From assembly GCA_015501075.1 (NCBI GenBank), contig JADNYJ010000015.1:62001-126000 (forward strand): a DNA stretch of 64,000 bases. The letters run 5' to 3'. This document shows, one piece after another, positions 19,230 to 29,794 of the stretch (the first letter of the stretch is position 1; each line of letters begins with the position of its first letter). Source of the stretch: Gymnopilus junonius (taxonomy: Eukaryota > Basidiomycota > Agaricomycetes > Agaricales > Galerinaceae). A model generated the notes under the pieces. The model searched no databases and was not told the origin of the DNA. It saw only the letters and a program-made list of their open reading frames with translations. The translations under genes were made by a program, and so were the position numbers.

Positions 19230-21330
19230 ATCGGAGCCATGGACCTGGAGCTTTGCTCCACTGGTGATCCATTGCTCTTGGTCTCGCCATTGATGAATCC
19301 ACCAACTCTAATTACACCAGTGCATTAAACTCCTACATCACTTTCTGTCATAACCATGCCTTCCCTCTCGAGCCAACCCCTGATACTCTGAGCTTCTATG
19401 TTGTCTACATGTCCTTCCATATCAAACCTGACTCTGTTGGCACTTATCTTTCAGGCATCTGTAATCAACTCGAGGCATATTTCCTGATGTGCACTGAGCA
19501 CACAAATCTCCTTTGGTGGCTAAGACACTTCAAGGCTGTAAGTGCTTGAGGGGTCTCCCACCTTATGAAAGTGCCTCTTGCATTACCTGCCTTTCTGAAA
19601 TCTGTTTATCCCTTGAGTCTCCTCCTCTCATGATGACCTTCTTTTCTGTGCTATCTCTGTTCAGGTTTTATGGACTCCATAGACTTGGGGAACTTTGTTA
19701 TCCAGACAAATGTGCCTTCAAAATCCCAACAAATTAATCTGCTGGAGTTCTGTCTCTTTTCCAGATGACTCAACTTATGCCTACCATCTCCCTACCCACA
19801 AGGCTGATCACCTTTTTGAAGGCAGTCATATCCATATTTGCTGCCTCCTGCCCAATGGGCCCCTACCTTGCCCTATTTTTCTTTGTTATCTCACCTCCTG
19901 TGACTGTCTCTTCCCATTCAATCCAGAGCTTTGGCTCATTGCTGTTGGTTCAATCCCAAACTGCATCAGCAAACCGTGATGTGGGTCAGGAGTGCTAAGA
20001 ACTGCTACATAGCGTCATAGCATTGTAGCAAAGGGTACCCTTTATTTAGCAGCCTGCCAATGCTACATAGTCTGTTCCTGATGCTACAGAGTGCTACAGA
20101 GTGCTACTGAGCATCCTGCAAGTGCTACGTAGTGCTCGCATAGCATCCATCTCACAGGTCTGACAGATTGTACCTGATTCTTGGCTCACTGGTTGGGGCA
20201 CATTGTCATTGGTTCCCTTGATAAAAATGTATGAAAATGGAAATGAATTTATTTTGTCTGTCTAATATACATGCGTGGTATCTACTCAGGAGGTTCTAAG
20301 CTAAGGGTATGCATTGCCTTGTCTGAGTACAGTGGTCTGCAGAGCGGGGAGCCTAAAGAAAGAAAGTTAGTCAAGAAGACATGTAATACAATACAACAGT
20401 ATGCACCATGGTCTTCGCCATCACCAAATGCATCTCCCACCTCAGCCACTCCACTGCATGTCCTGGGAGCTGGCTGGAAGGATGCCGGACTGACGGGTCT
20501 TTGCATCTGTGCCTTGTCAGCTGTTGGGTTCTATTAGCTGCTGAACAATGAGGGAGGGCTTTGGAAACATACCTGATACTGCTCATGGCCTTCCAGTCAG
20601 ATGCTGCAAGGATCGGGTCTACAGAGCCAGGGGCGATTTGGGGAAGAAAGAAGTCGATTTGATGAAGTTGGGTCAATGACTTCGTATTATGTACTTTGGC
20701 AATGTGGGGCTTTGATCATTCACGCGCATCATCTGACTTTGACACGTCGCGCAATGCACATAACTTTGTTGAAAATCAGCTGGAAATTTGTGGGAATAGC
20801 GTCCTCAAAGACACTGGACCTGAGGATGCTGTTCCACAAACCTGCTTTGGGCATAGGAAATGACACCACTCCTAGCTGCTTGTTTTCGTTCCACATTTCA
20901 GACCTGTTCGGGCATCTAAAAATACAGTCGAGCACGTCATATGAGAATCTCTTCCAAGGTACCTAAGAAATGTCAAACTTAGAGAGGGAAAGTTGTTGAT
21001 TGCTGCTGCGGAGATACCAGGTAACACTATAAATAGTCTACTGTGTGCTACATAGCACTCCAGAATGCTAGCATGCTAGCCGATGCTAGTGCTCCCGTGC
21101 AGATGCTATGACATGCTATAAGCCAAAAATCAGATATTGCTGATGTGCTGATGGTTCATTAATCACCTGTGGCAATACTGTGACTCCAGTATTGCTGGTC
21201 AATCTCTTTGTGCAGGGGCTGCTACTGCTTTGGCCAAGGCTGGTGTCAACCCTGACATTATTAAAGCCATTGGCCAGTGGTCATCAGATGCATGGCAAAT
21301 TTACATCTGAAAAAATCCTGTGCTTATACA
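19230..21330 (+). pseudogene. DIRS tyrosine recombinase, split by an insertion and missing catalytic residues
   Basis: The N-terminal part (LNSYITFCHNH, PTPDTLSFYVVYMSFH) is followed by FRFYGLHRLGELCYPD, holding the box-I Arg (about 19670-19700). The gene is cut at 19984-21140 by another insertion. It continues as WFINHLWQYCDSS, then GQSLCAGAATALAKAG and IGQWSSDAWQIYI with the expected Trp and nucleophilic Tyr. Family proteins normally read H-S-x-R at the box-II start; here it reads Q-S-L-C, so both His and Arg are lost. The Arg-to-Cys change fits a CpG C-to-T transition. Several stops are also present. The enzyme would have integrated circular cDNA. Confidence 0.8.
19984..21140. mobile_element. 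Unclassified 1.16 kb insertion with tgctacatag-type subterminal repeats
   Basis: It interrupts the recombinase gene and is flanked by a 7-bp direct repeat, tgatgtg (19977-19983 and 21141-21147). Both terminal 150 bp are full of variants of tgctacatagc in both orientations (tgctacagag, gctatgacatgctat), typical of transposase-binding subterminal repeats. The outermost bases do not pair as clean inverted repeats, so the superfamily is open; hAT with a decayed duplication is possible. No transposase frame is seen inside. Confidence 0.6.
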
Positions 21331-21408
21331 GGCCATTCTCTTTGCCAGGAGACCTTCTCTCTAGTTTCCTTCATTTTCTCACTTCCTCATTGCTCTGCTC
21401 AACTTTTT

Positions 21409-21455
21409 CTTAAAAAAAAAAAAAAAAAAAAACCCAAAAACCAAAAACCAAAATT
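21409..21455. repeat. A-rich simple sequence near the 3' end of the DIRS genes
   Basis: A run of about 20 A residues (21415-21432) is followed by repeats of ccaaaaa. It lies just upstream of the B1 repeat. Confidence 0.8.
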
Positions 21456-21486
21456 CCATTACTCTCATCAACCATCCAGTAGCAGG

Positions 21487-22110
21487 TAGCATCCCAGCTT
21501 GAAAATTCAGTCCAAAAGGGCTCCGAAATGCCAGTTTCAGAGCCCACTATTGTCCTAACCATCTTGAAATCAGCTTGATGAGCATTGATTGGTTGGGTTT
21601 AAGTTGATGGTTACACAAGACCAATAGAGGCAGCTTGCGGTAACTCAGTCAGTAAGTTTTCTCTCCTTGTGTGCATTCGGCATTAAGCCTTGAGTCACAT
21701 AGTTTTTGGGGTGGAGCATTCACCCTCATAGGGCTAGAATCTCCAGTGCATGTGCTGTCTCACCTAGCATCATGCTAGATCAGCAGGCAAAGTCTTGAGT
21801 GACCTCAGCTCTTGACTTTGCCTTGCTAGGTGAGTTACTTGAGTAGCCTGCTTGCTCAACATCCCTCAATCTTGACATTGCCTCATCAGCATCTACTGTG
21901 CTCCCAAACGTGCATTTCACCCACCCCCGTGAACCCTCAGTGGCATCACCACCATACTTATTTTAATTCTTACTACTTTGTACTTTTGTTTTCTCTCTGT
22001 ACATTAGCATCCCAGCTCAAAAATTCAGTCCAAAAGGGCTCCGAAATGCCAGTTTCAGAGCCCACTATTGTCCTAACCATCTTGAAATCAGCTTGACGAG
22101 CATCGATTGG
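21487..22110 (+). repeat. B1-A2-B2 split direct repeats of the DIRS element
   Basis: B1 (21487-21592) and B2 (22005-22110) are about 106-bp copies starting tagcatcccagct and ending gattgg, with a few substitutions. A2 (21593-21920) between them matches A1 at 321-650. An unmatched stretch of about 85 bp joins A2 to B2. This is the 3' arrangement characteristic of PAT-like DIRS elements. Confidence 0.85.
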
Positions 22111-22166
22111 ATTCTTTTTCACAGTGGGAATACCCACTAGAACCATAGGAAAACCTGATCAGAGGT

Positions 22167-23054
22167 CAGGCTCCTAAAACCAGCCTCTAGTATCGCTCAC
22201 AAGAGCTTCATTTGAGAGCGGGACGCATGTGTTTCATCAGAGAGCAAACACGGTCAAATATTTTGATGTACAAACAAAGCTAAGAGCTCAAGCTCGCGAT
22301 ATAGAGGCTGGCATTTTATAGATTCACGTGATCTGCATGGGCAACCGTCAAGGTTTTGTTTTACAGCAGGAGGCTGCCAATATCGATGCTCGCATGCTCG
22401 GAGGCACGGAGAACATCATCGACTGCAGAGTGACAAGGGAGAGGCATTGTGGGCTGTTAATCCAATAATTCTTTCAAGTATTAAGTTCCTTCCCCCGTAG
22501 GGCCGTATTTATGCAAATTAGGTGTGAGTTTTCTTTAATAATGTGTCTACCATTACTGTTACCATAATTCTAGTGTGAATGAGCAGGAGAGCCATATTTT
22601 TGTGTACAATTAGGTGAACCCATTCACTTGCACTCATTACAATAACACCATGGGAAGGTTACCTTGCATGTTTCTCACTTATTCAAGCAGCATAATTGCT
22701 AATTATGCCAATTGTATTTATCTTTAACTGTTTGAACAAATGGCATGGCTAAATCGACATGAGGAAAGGGGTTTACCTTCTAATTGTAGTGGACAAGGGG
22801 GGAAATTCAGCAGTTCCAAATTGGGCGTGGTTCTGGTGACGCGCCTGCGTGTCACACTGTAAAAACGGCCTTGACATTGCCCACGCAGATCACGTGAATC
22901 TATAAAATGCCAGCCTCTATATCGCGAGCTTGAGCTCTTAGCTTTGTTTGTACATCAAAATATTTGACCGTGTTTGCTCTCTGATGAAACACATGCGTCC
23001 CGCTCTCAAATGAAGCTCTTGCGAGCGATACTAGAGGCTGGTTTTAGGAGCCTG
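22167..23054. mobile_element. Mutator-like non-autonomous element with long inverted repeats
   Basis: Seen: arms of about 190 bp (22167-22362 and about 22860-23054) are near-perfect inverted copies starting caggctcctaaaaccagcc. A 9-bp direct repeat atcagaggt (22158-22166 and 23055-23063) flanks them; four more bases (cctg) also match, so the exact border is ambiguous. Long arms and a 9-bp duplication are typical of Mutator-like elements. The 500 bp core has no transposase. It ends only 140 bp before the start codon of the next gene. Confidence 0.8.
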
Positions 23055-23193
23055 ATCAGAGGTGCGACTGTCGCCACAATATTTGGTCCAAACGTCATTA
23101 ACCACTTCGGTAAATAGCGTGTTCCCACGTTTCCCACTGCGGCACAGGCGTCGTTGACGTTGTTCCTCATCTCCTTATTTCACACTGTTCAAA

Positions 23194-25032
23194 ATGTCTT
23201 TACCACCTCAGTTATTACGCTCTCTGGAGAATTTTAGGGACCAAGCCAAGGATGCAATCTGGGCGTTAACATCTTGTCTCTGCCAACAAACAGCGAAAGT
23301 CAAGATCAACGGAAGGACGTGTAAGTTCGCGGCACTTCGGAATGCTTCGTTACTCCAAAGGAGTTTCGAATTTAATGCCTCGGGTTGTGCTCTTGGAAGA
23401 CGCGGTGCTTATTGTAGCTCTATTCTTTAGTCCAAATCATCAAAGTTCTAGGAGAGGGCGGATTCTCGTTCGTATATCTTGCGCAAGACGAACACAGTGG
23501 TGTGAGGCGCCTTCAGAACTTGCCTACGTGATTCGTCATGCTGAAGGATCTTGCGATGTAGAGACAATTCGCTTTAAAGAAGATACGCTGTCCAACCGGC
23601 TCACAAGGTGTTAAGGAGGCTATGAGAGAAGTGGAAGCGTACCGGAGGTTCAAGTATGTCGGTTTCAAAACTATGGTCTAAGAATCTTCGATGTTGATAA
23701 GTCTACAGGCACCCTAACATTATACGAATATTGGTGAGCCGTACGCGCTCTCGGAGAATGAAACTCAGTAAACATTGGTTTAACCTTAGGACTCGGCTGT
23801 TGTCCAAGACCCAGAGGGCGAAGGCCAAATTGTTTACCTTTTCCTACCTCTATACAAAGTGACTGATTCTCCGAATTTCTGTATACGCATGCTCACAGAC
23901 CAAATCCAGCGCGGGAACCTCCAAGATGTTATTAACGCAAACCTCGTCAACGGCCGTCATTTCCCTGAACAAGAAATGGTCCGTTTGTTCCGAGGAACAT
24001 GTCTAGCAGTTCGCGCCATGCACGAATATCGTCCGACGACTCCCCGCTCGGCTGTAGCTGCTAAGAAGGCCGCAGCAAATGGTTCTGGAAAATCACAAAA
24101 TTCGGAGCACCTGGATGATGATGATGACGAGCGGTTTCCACAGGCGGAGGGTGACGCAGAGGGTGGGTATTCGTACGATGGACCGTCGGCAACCGTTCCG
24201 CTAGTGACGAGGCATAGAGTGGAAGAAGAGGGGGATGTGATTTTTGATGGGGATGAAGACCTGGAGCATACCCAACAGGAAGGGAATGGGAATCCGGCGC
24301 TGGAAGTCGTCCCTTATGCGCATCGAGATTTAAAACCTGGGTGAGTTTAAGTTTTGATAAATTTTCTCTGCGAAGTCCTGATAGCTGATTGTGACGTTTA
24401 GCAATATTATGATTGCAGATGACGGCAAGACGCCGATTTTAATGGACTTTGGGAGTACAATGAAGGCTAGAATACCTATTGAAAATCGATCGCAGGCTTT
24501 ATTGCAACAAGTATGGGTTTATTTTGTTTGTTCCCCTCCTCAATGCTGACAGCCGCCTCTCCATCTCCAGGATATTGCAGCAGAGCAAAGTACAATGGCC
24601 TACCGCGCACCCGAACTTTTTGACGTCAAAACGGGCCAGACTTTAGACGAAAAAGTGGACATCTGGGTGCGCTTATCTCTACCTTCACCTAAATCAAACC
24701 CCTCGTACTGACGATGACCTCATAACTCCTCCTGCAGTCACTGGGCTGCACACTTTTCGCCCTTGCATACTCCCATTCGCCCTTCGAAAACACACAAACG
24801 ACAGAGCAGGGTGGATCAATAGCTATGGCGGTGCTAAATGCGCAGTACAAGCATCCCCAGTCTGCGTATTCACAAGGGCTGAGGAATCTCATTGATGCCA
24901 TGTTGAGAGTGAATCCTACTGAACGACCGGATATTAATGAAGTAAGCTTTTCTTCCTAGCTTTGAACCAGGTTTTGATTGATCTTGCCAGGTGATTCGTC
25001 TGACAGACGGGGTTTTACAGAGCCTGTCCTGA
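23194..25032 (+). CDS. ENV7: STK16/Env7-type serine/threonine protein kinase
   Basis: Spliced from about seven exons, from the ATG at 23194 (MSLPPQLLRSLENF) to the TGA at 25030-25032. Kinase motifs in order: GEGGFSFVYL (glycine loop), FALKKI (ATP-binding Lys), EVEAYRRF (alpha-C Glu), HPNIIRI, AHRDLKPGNIMI (catalytic loop), MDFGST (Mg-binding), YRAPELF and VDIWSLGCTLFAL. The overall pattern and the short N-terminus match the STK16 (MPSK1) / yeast Env7 subfamily, membrane-associated kinases at the Golgi or vacuole. An acidic insert of roughly 95 residues (with DDDDDE and EEEGDVIFDGDED) lies between helix E and the catalytic loop. The start follows a transposon relic by 140 bp, so the promoter is very short or overlaps that relic. 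Confidence 0.88.
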
Positions 25033-25350
25033 TGCTGATGCTTCTTCTTCCGTTCTACTCTACTACTATTTTCTGGCAACTCCGACTCTTGCTTTCACTC
25101 CTTTACCCTTACACTCCTGCTCTTCTTCCATTTTCTCTCGTGCTTTATCTTTATTTTATATGATGGACTTTTACGGGCTCTCTTTGAATAATATACTTGA
25201 ATGGACAGGACAAGGATTCGACGCTAAGCTTAGTCTTCTTGGAGCATTGCAGATAACACCCTATCTATTACGCACCATGGAGCGGTGCAAGTAAATTGGA
25301 AATTCGAACAACGAGTGGAATATGGATAGTAACAGGACACTACAGTATAC

Positions 25351-26546
25351 CTATGAAGCTTTGACCGCTTTTTTCGGAGACAGTTTGTTCTGGTTCATCA
25401 CCGTCGAAGACTTCGACTTTTTTGACATTGTCAAGGCTTTAGAGCGTGCGTTCTTTGCTCTGTCCGTCGTTGACCGCACAATACTCTTCACCGAAATATC
25501 TTTCGCAGGTCTTTCCTTTTTTTCTGATACTGTCTCAGCGCCGGCATTCGGTGATACATGGACGTCATAGGCAGGGTTTTTCTTGGTCTTTGAAACGGTC
25601 TTCTTTGGCGCAGATGTGCCCACCGCTGTTTCTTTACTTGCTGCACCTGGGGTAGGTTTGGTATCGTCTTCTACTTGCACCTTTCGTTTCTTTTTGGGTG
25701 GAGGTGTTGTCGGTTTACTAGATGCGTTGGTTTTAGAGACTGCTGAGACTTTTGGAGTTTTTGCGAAAGGTGCTTCGGTTTTTGATTCTGAGGCAGTAGT
25801 CGCGGCCATTTTCTTAGCCGCTTGCCTTGCTTTGAATTTCTCCCGCTTGATTTTTCGACGGGCCTGCTGGGCTTTCTAAAAAGTTGGAGCGAATCAGAAA
25901 ACAGTCCTCGTACGATTCCGAGACCGTAATATACCTTTCTCTCTGCTCGTTTTGAAGTTGGAGGCACATTCGAAGTTATAACTTCAGGCAGCTTTTGCTT
26001 GTCATCAGCGTGTCGTCTTAGCAATTCCCAAGCGCTCTCATCACGATCGCAACCCAAAGACAATTTCTTTAGTAGCTTGAAACGTCGTTCATGGGCCTGT
26101 AAGTAAGAATTCAAGCTTAGCCAACTCCAGAACGTGAGATGAACAAGGGAAAGCGTACATGCATTAGAAGTTCGGTGAAGTTGCACCATTTTGGTGCTCT
26201 TGAGTAATTTTCCTGGGCAGACGATGCAGGATTTGACTTCCGGAAGGACTGACACGACGTATATCGGTTCGTCAAGCGCTTGGCTGACGCTAATCATTGG
26301 GTCTTCTTTTTCATCCTCGTCGTCGTAGTCTTCTTCATCTACACTGTCTCCACCAATGCCTTCCATTTCCTCGTCCTCTTCTCCTGCTTCATCTGCTGAA
26401 TTATTTTCATCTTCAGAGTCAGTGTCAGAAGCGGACTCTTCTGAATCGGTGTCCTGAATTCCCAGAACCTCCTTCATGTCCTCGTTAAGTCCGAGCTCTT
26501 CTTCTTCCTCTTTCTTTCGACGTCGTTTCTCAACACGTTTGAACAT
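25351..26546 (-). CDS. Acidic/basic protein with a single C2H2 zinc finger, nucleolar type
   Basis: ATG at 26544-26546; stop TAG at 25351-25353. The N-terminus is lysine-rich (VEKRRRKKEE), followed by a long Asp/Glu/Ser region. A finger then reads CIVCPGKLLKSTKMV...H-x5-H, where the second His is reached only if a 66-bp segment is removed (SNA-HERRFKLL). Next come a Lys/Arg-rich helical part (KAQQARRKIKREKF), reached through a normal intron near 25876-25935, and a Ser/Lys/Pro tail with PPPKKKRKV, a classic nuclear signal. The mixture of acidic tracts and basic tails is typical of nucleolar ribosome-biogenesis proteins, but I cannot assign a named family. It is divergent from the next gene, with start codons about 10 bp apart. 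Confidence 0.7.
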
Positions 26547-26557
26547 CGTTGACGATA

Positions 26558-27668
26558 ATGTTGGATTTCAAGTCAGTCAAACTCGGTGTGAACCGTATAA
26601 GGAAAACCGGTGATAGCCGATCATCAAGTAGTGACCCAATTGAAACCACCAACCCTTTCATGTCTGAATCGCCGCCAGACTATACGCTTTCTCCCAATAC
26701 ATCTTTGGATGAAATTGATCTAGACAACGAAACCCATTTGTCCATTTCACCCGAAACCATTTCCCTACTTCAAAACCAAACACGAATTCCGCCGCCGCGT
26801 AGTGTCAAGATGGATACTGCGCGACATTGCCAAAGCTAAAGAAAATCAGCTGGACCAGGAATTCGAACAGCCCGTTATTCGTTGATTTTTTCAGCTGAGA
26901 ATCCCTGTATTAGAAGCAAGTTATGCGAAGCATACAAATCGAAGAAGTATAATGTCATTAGACAAATTGGTGAGTGATACATGCCTGATCGCTAAATAGT
27001 GCCATCTACGTATACTGACTTCTTGGCTTTTCCTGAAAGTACGTCTTTTGTCGGAACCAAATAATGGTGGTGATCTCTATTGTCGACAAACTTCGCCGCA
27101 TATCCTTGGAAGTCCGTCACGGAACCGCTTGTCTCCTACCACCGCCGTACCATCTGGCTTGCATTGCTGCCGGAATACCCGCTGGCCCTGTCTAATATTC
27201 GGTGAAAGTCAAAAGGAGTGAGTCTCTGTCCAGCCAGGAAACTCTCTACCGCAGAATGTTCAATCAGCACGCAGCACATGCATGTTACCATTCATCATCA
27301 CTCGTTCAGTCTCACTGTCTATTTTCTTCAAAACACGAGTTGAGTTGATTGCAAGTAATTTTGTACAGTACCCCGATTATAGACCCTGCAGCATAATGAA
27401 ATCGACAGCCGCTGAGAAAACATTTAACTTTTTTTTGGCATCTCAAACGAAACATTCTATGAAAAGCACTAGTGGTCTGGCTGGCTCTTCGACGCATATC
27501 TTACCAGGCATGATTCCTCCGCAAGTCGTAGCAAATACTGGCTTGATGAATACATGTACCTTCATTGATTGACAGGTTGAGAGACCTGCGGAATCACTGC
27601 TCCTACAATCCGCCTGCACCCAAGCTCTTCTACTCGCCTCCCGTTTCTCCAGAATTCTTCAAATAGCT
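26558..27668 (+). CDS. Uncertain small hypothetical gene
   Basis: A Ser/Thr/acid-rich frame (MLDFKSVKLGVNRI...) starts only about 12 bp from the start codon of the minus-strand neighbour. A second frame (KHEFRRRVVSRW, ILRDIAKAKENQLD) follows but is out of register by one base, and continues in the same frame as LRIPVLEASYAKH after a 21-bp GT...TTTTTTCAG segment containing the only stop. A possible last exon ends LFYSPPVSPEFFK-stop at about 27668. The pieces look coding, but I cannot build one clean splice model, so it may be a real gene with misread exons or a degraded one. No domain is recognised. Confidence 0.35.
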
Positions 27669-27806
27669 GCACTACGTCTCGCACCCTGTTGTTGTTTTTC
27701 ATGTGTCTTCGTTTTTGGACGAACCTCTACCGTAAGGCATAATTGCCAAGGGTATATTTAGTCCTCTGAGGCGACATTGGCAGCGGTACTTCCTTGCTGT
27801 ACTCTC

Positions 27807-29647
27807 ATGCCTGCAGCGCATACTACTCTTGACGTCTATCCCGAAGATGAGAACGAAACACTTGGTCCCCATTCGTTGTTGACGCCTCATCGGGCGTCCA
27901 GCAGAACCACGATTTTCCCAGAAAAGATGGGGAATTCGGATTTCCGCCGGTGGCCAGCTTTGACTCATATTCCTCGTGCATGGTACACATCTGACGGCCA
28001 CCAAGAGCCATGGCTCTCAGGTGGACCTTACAAATACCCCGTTCCGCAAAAGGGTGATCCATGGGAAAAATGTTTGAAGAAAGTGAAGGACCACGACGAC
28101 GACGTGTGTGATGGTTGGAGAAGTGAAGTCGACAACCTGATTGTCTTTGTAAGTATTTCTAACTTTACAGTAGGCTAGAGAAACACCGCATCCATCTAAA
28201 CTTGTACTGAGGCCGGCCTTTTTTCTGCAGCTGTTACACCCTTCGTCATCGAATCCTTCCATTCCAGTCGCTACAGCAAGATCCAAACAATGCTAATCCT
28301 TTCCTCTTGGAACAAATACTTGTCCAACTTCATAACGCCAATCCTGGAAACAATTCTATCAGCATGCTTCTTCCGTCTTCCCCCCCGTTTAGCCCATTTG
28401 CCACCGACGTCCGTGTCAACATGTTCTGGTTTATGAGCCTTTCTCTCAGCCTTGCCTCCGTCTCCGTCGGCATTTTATGCATGCAATGGCTCAGTGAATT
28501 CCAGCGCGACTCCCCACTTGATGCTATATCCTTACGCCAACTACGATACGAAGGCTTGATAGCTTGGAAGGTTCCTGACATCTTGATGTCTCTTCCAATA
28601 TTGCTTTATGCTTCTCTTATACTGTTCTTTATCGGGCTGATTGACCTCTTGTGGTCTGTCAATTTAGTGGTGGCGATCTCTGCGATGGTCATATCGGGGA
28701 TCGTCCTTCTACCGATCAAGCCAATGGCGATATTGTCCATGGCCTGACCTGGATTGACAAACATCTTGGAGAGACTGTGGATATGGCATTTGCCATGTAT
28801 CATTGCATCAAGGAGCTGCCCTCTGCAGCTTCCAAGCAGCTACTTTTTCTTATCAGCGAGAAAGTCCAGCAGCATCTGACCTCGAAAAGGATGGTCGAAT
28901 ATCTGGAGTCCACAACGGAAGAAGAACGCAGGGAAATTAATGCGACACTCTTTTTGGATATTAACAACTACGTGTTTCCTCAGCTTCACCAATTTCAACT
29001 TGAATCTGTCATCCGCATTCTGAACACCCGTCTTCAGAACGCCATCGAGCTTGGCGACTCTGTCCAGATACAAGATTCTCTCCCTTTTATTAGATGGCCT
29101 GTTCGTTACGTGCGGGGCCTACCTTCAGGTTCGTTGACGTCTGCTTTGTTTGCTTATCACAGAAACTTACTGTCGCGTTATAGGCCTTGTTACCCAATCC
29201 TTGCTGTGCATTCGAAAGCTTATAATGCAAGATTACATGAAGGAAGACTTTGAAGAAGAAATATGGTATCTGATGCAGCTTATCCTTTCCAACCATGATT
29301 CGCACCACTCTCCTAACTCACATGTCCAACTGTCATTCGAAATCATGGCAGCCTTCGAGAGCAGGCTTCCTTTAGACGACGGCTTTGAGCTCTCGGCACA
29401 GGCACGAGTCAAAGGAGAAGTCAAAGCATTCGCAAAGCACATCATCAAGGTTTTACCTCCAGGTGACTTTGACGACTTGCAGTCATACGCACGACCAGTT
29501 TTATCAGCTATCCGAACACGAATGAACAGTCTCGGTGGTTCAGATGTCGTTCTCAACTCTTTCGATGACCAAAAACGATGGCAGTTCATTGAGAACAATT
29601 TTGCTTTAAATGATTCGGCTGAAGCAGGAGGGCCCACATCTGCGTAA
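27807..29647 (+). pseudogene. DUF6535-type membrane protein, apparently frameshifted
   Basis: ATG at 27807; TAA at 29645-29647. The first exon ends at VDNLIVF. An intron (about 28148-28206) joins it to AGLFSAAVTPFVIESF, the hallmark start of the DUF6535 domain. Membrane segments follow (MFWFMSLSLSLASVSVGIL; two more in ILMSLPILLYASLILFFIG and LVVAISAMVISGIVL) and LCMQWLSEFQ is conserved. The rest reads GLTWIDKHLGE and MAFAMYHCIKELP and a soluble helical tail, through an intron at about 29128-29185. The frame changes near 28265 (before LQQDPNNANPF) and again at 28700-28745, where the usual link after the last membrane helix is missing. No intron explains either. Family members are abundant in agaricomycetes and of unknown function. 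Confidence 0.65.
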
Positions 29648-29794
29648 ACGAGTATGGATGTCATGTCTAGAATTGATATTTTTTCGACTTATTGTGACCT
29701 GTCAGTTTTAAGCGCAAGTCGTCCTTAAGTTTTATTAACTCAAGGATTGTAGTTTTTGAGATACATAGACGACTATACTCACCACCTTCCCAAG

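Larger units (their letters stand above)
321..22110 (+). mobile_element. PAT-like DIRS (tyrosine recombinase) retrotransposon, decayed, with nested insertions
   Basis: Seen: a roughly 330 bp sequence at 321-650 (A1) recurs at 21593-21920 (A2), and a 106 bp sequence at 21487-21592 (B1) recurs at 22005-22110 (B2). The order A1 - coding region - B1 - A2 - B2 is the split-direct-repeat layout of PAT-like DIRS elements. Between them lie a gag-like gene with a CCHC knuckle, a reverse transcriptase/RNase H region and a tyrosine recombinase, all on the + strand and in the order known for the family. After removing the KDZ element (1096-16447) and a 1.16 kb insertion (19984-21140), about 5.3 kb remains, a normal size for this class. 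Stops and frame breaks in every gene show the copy is dead. No target duplication is expected for recombinase-integrated elements, and none is seen. Confidence 0.85.

Noticed and set aside
22430..22860. Gene within the Mutator-like element core
   Set aside because: No open frame of useful length and no transposase motif. The element appears non-autonomous.
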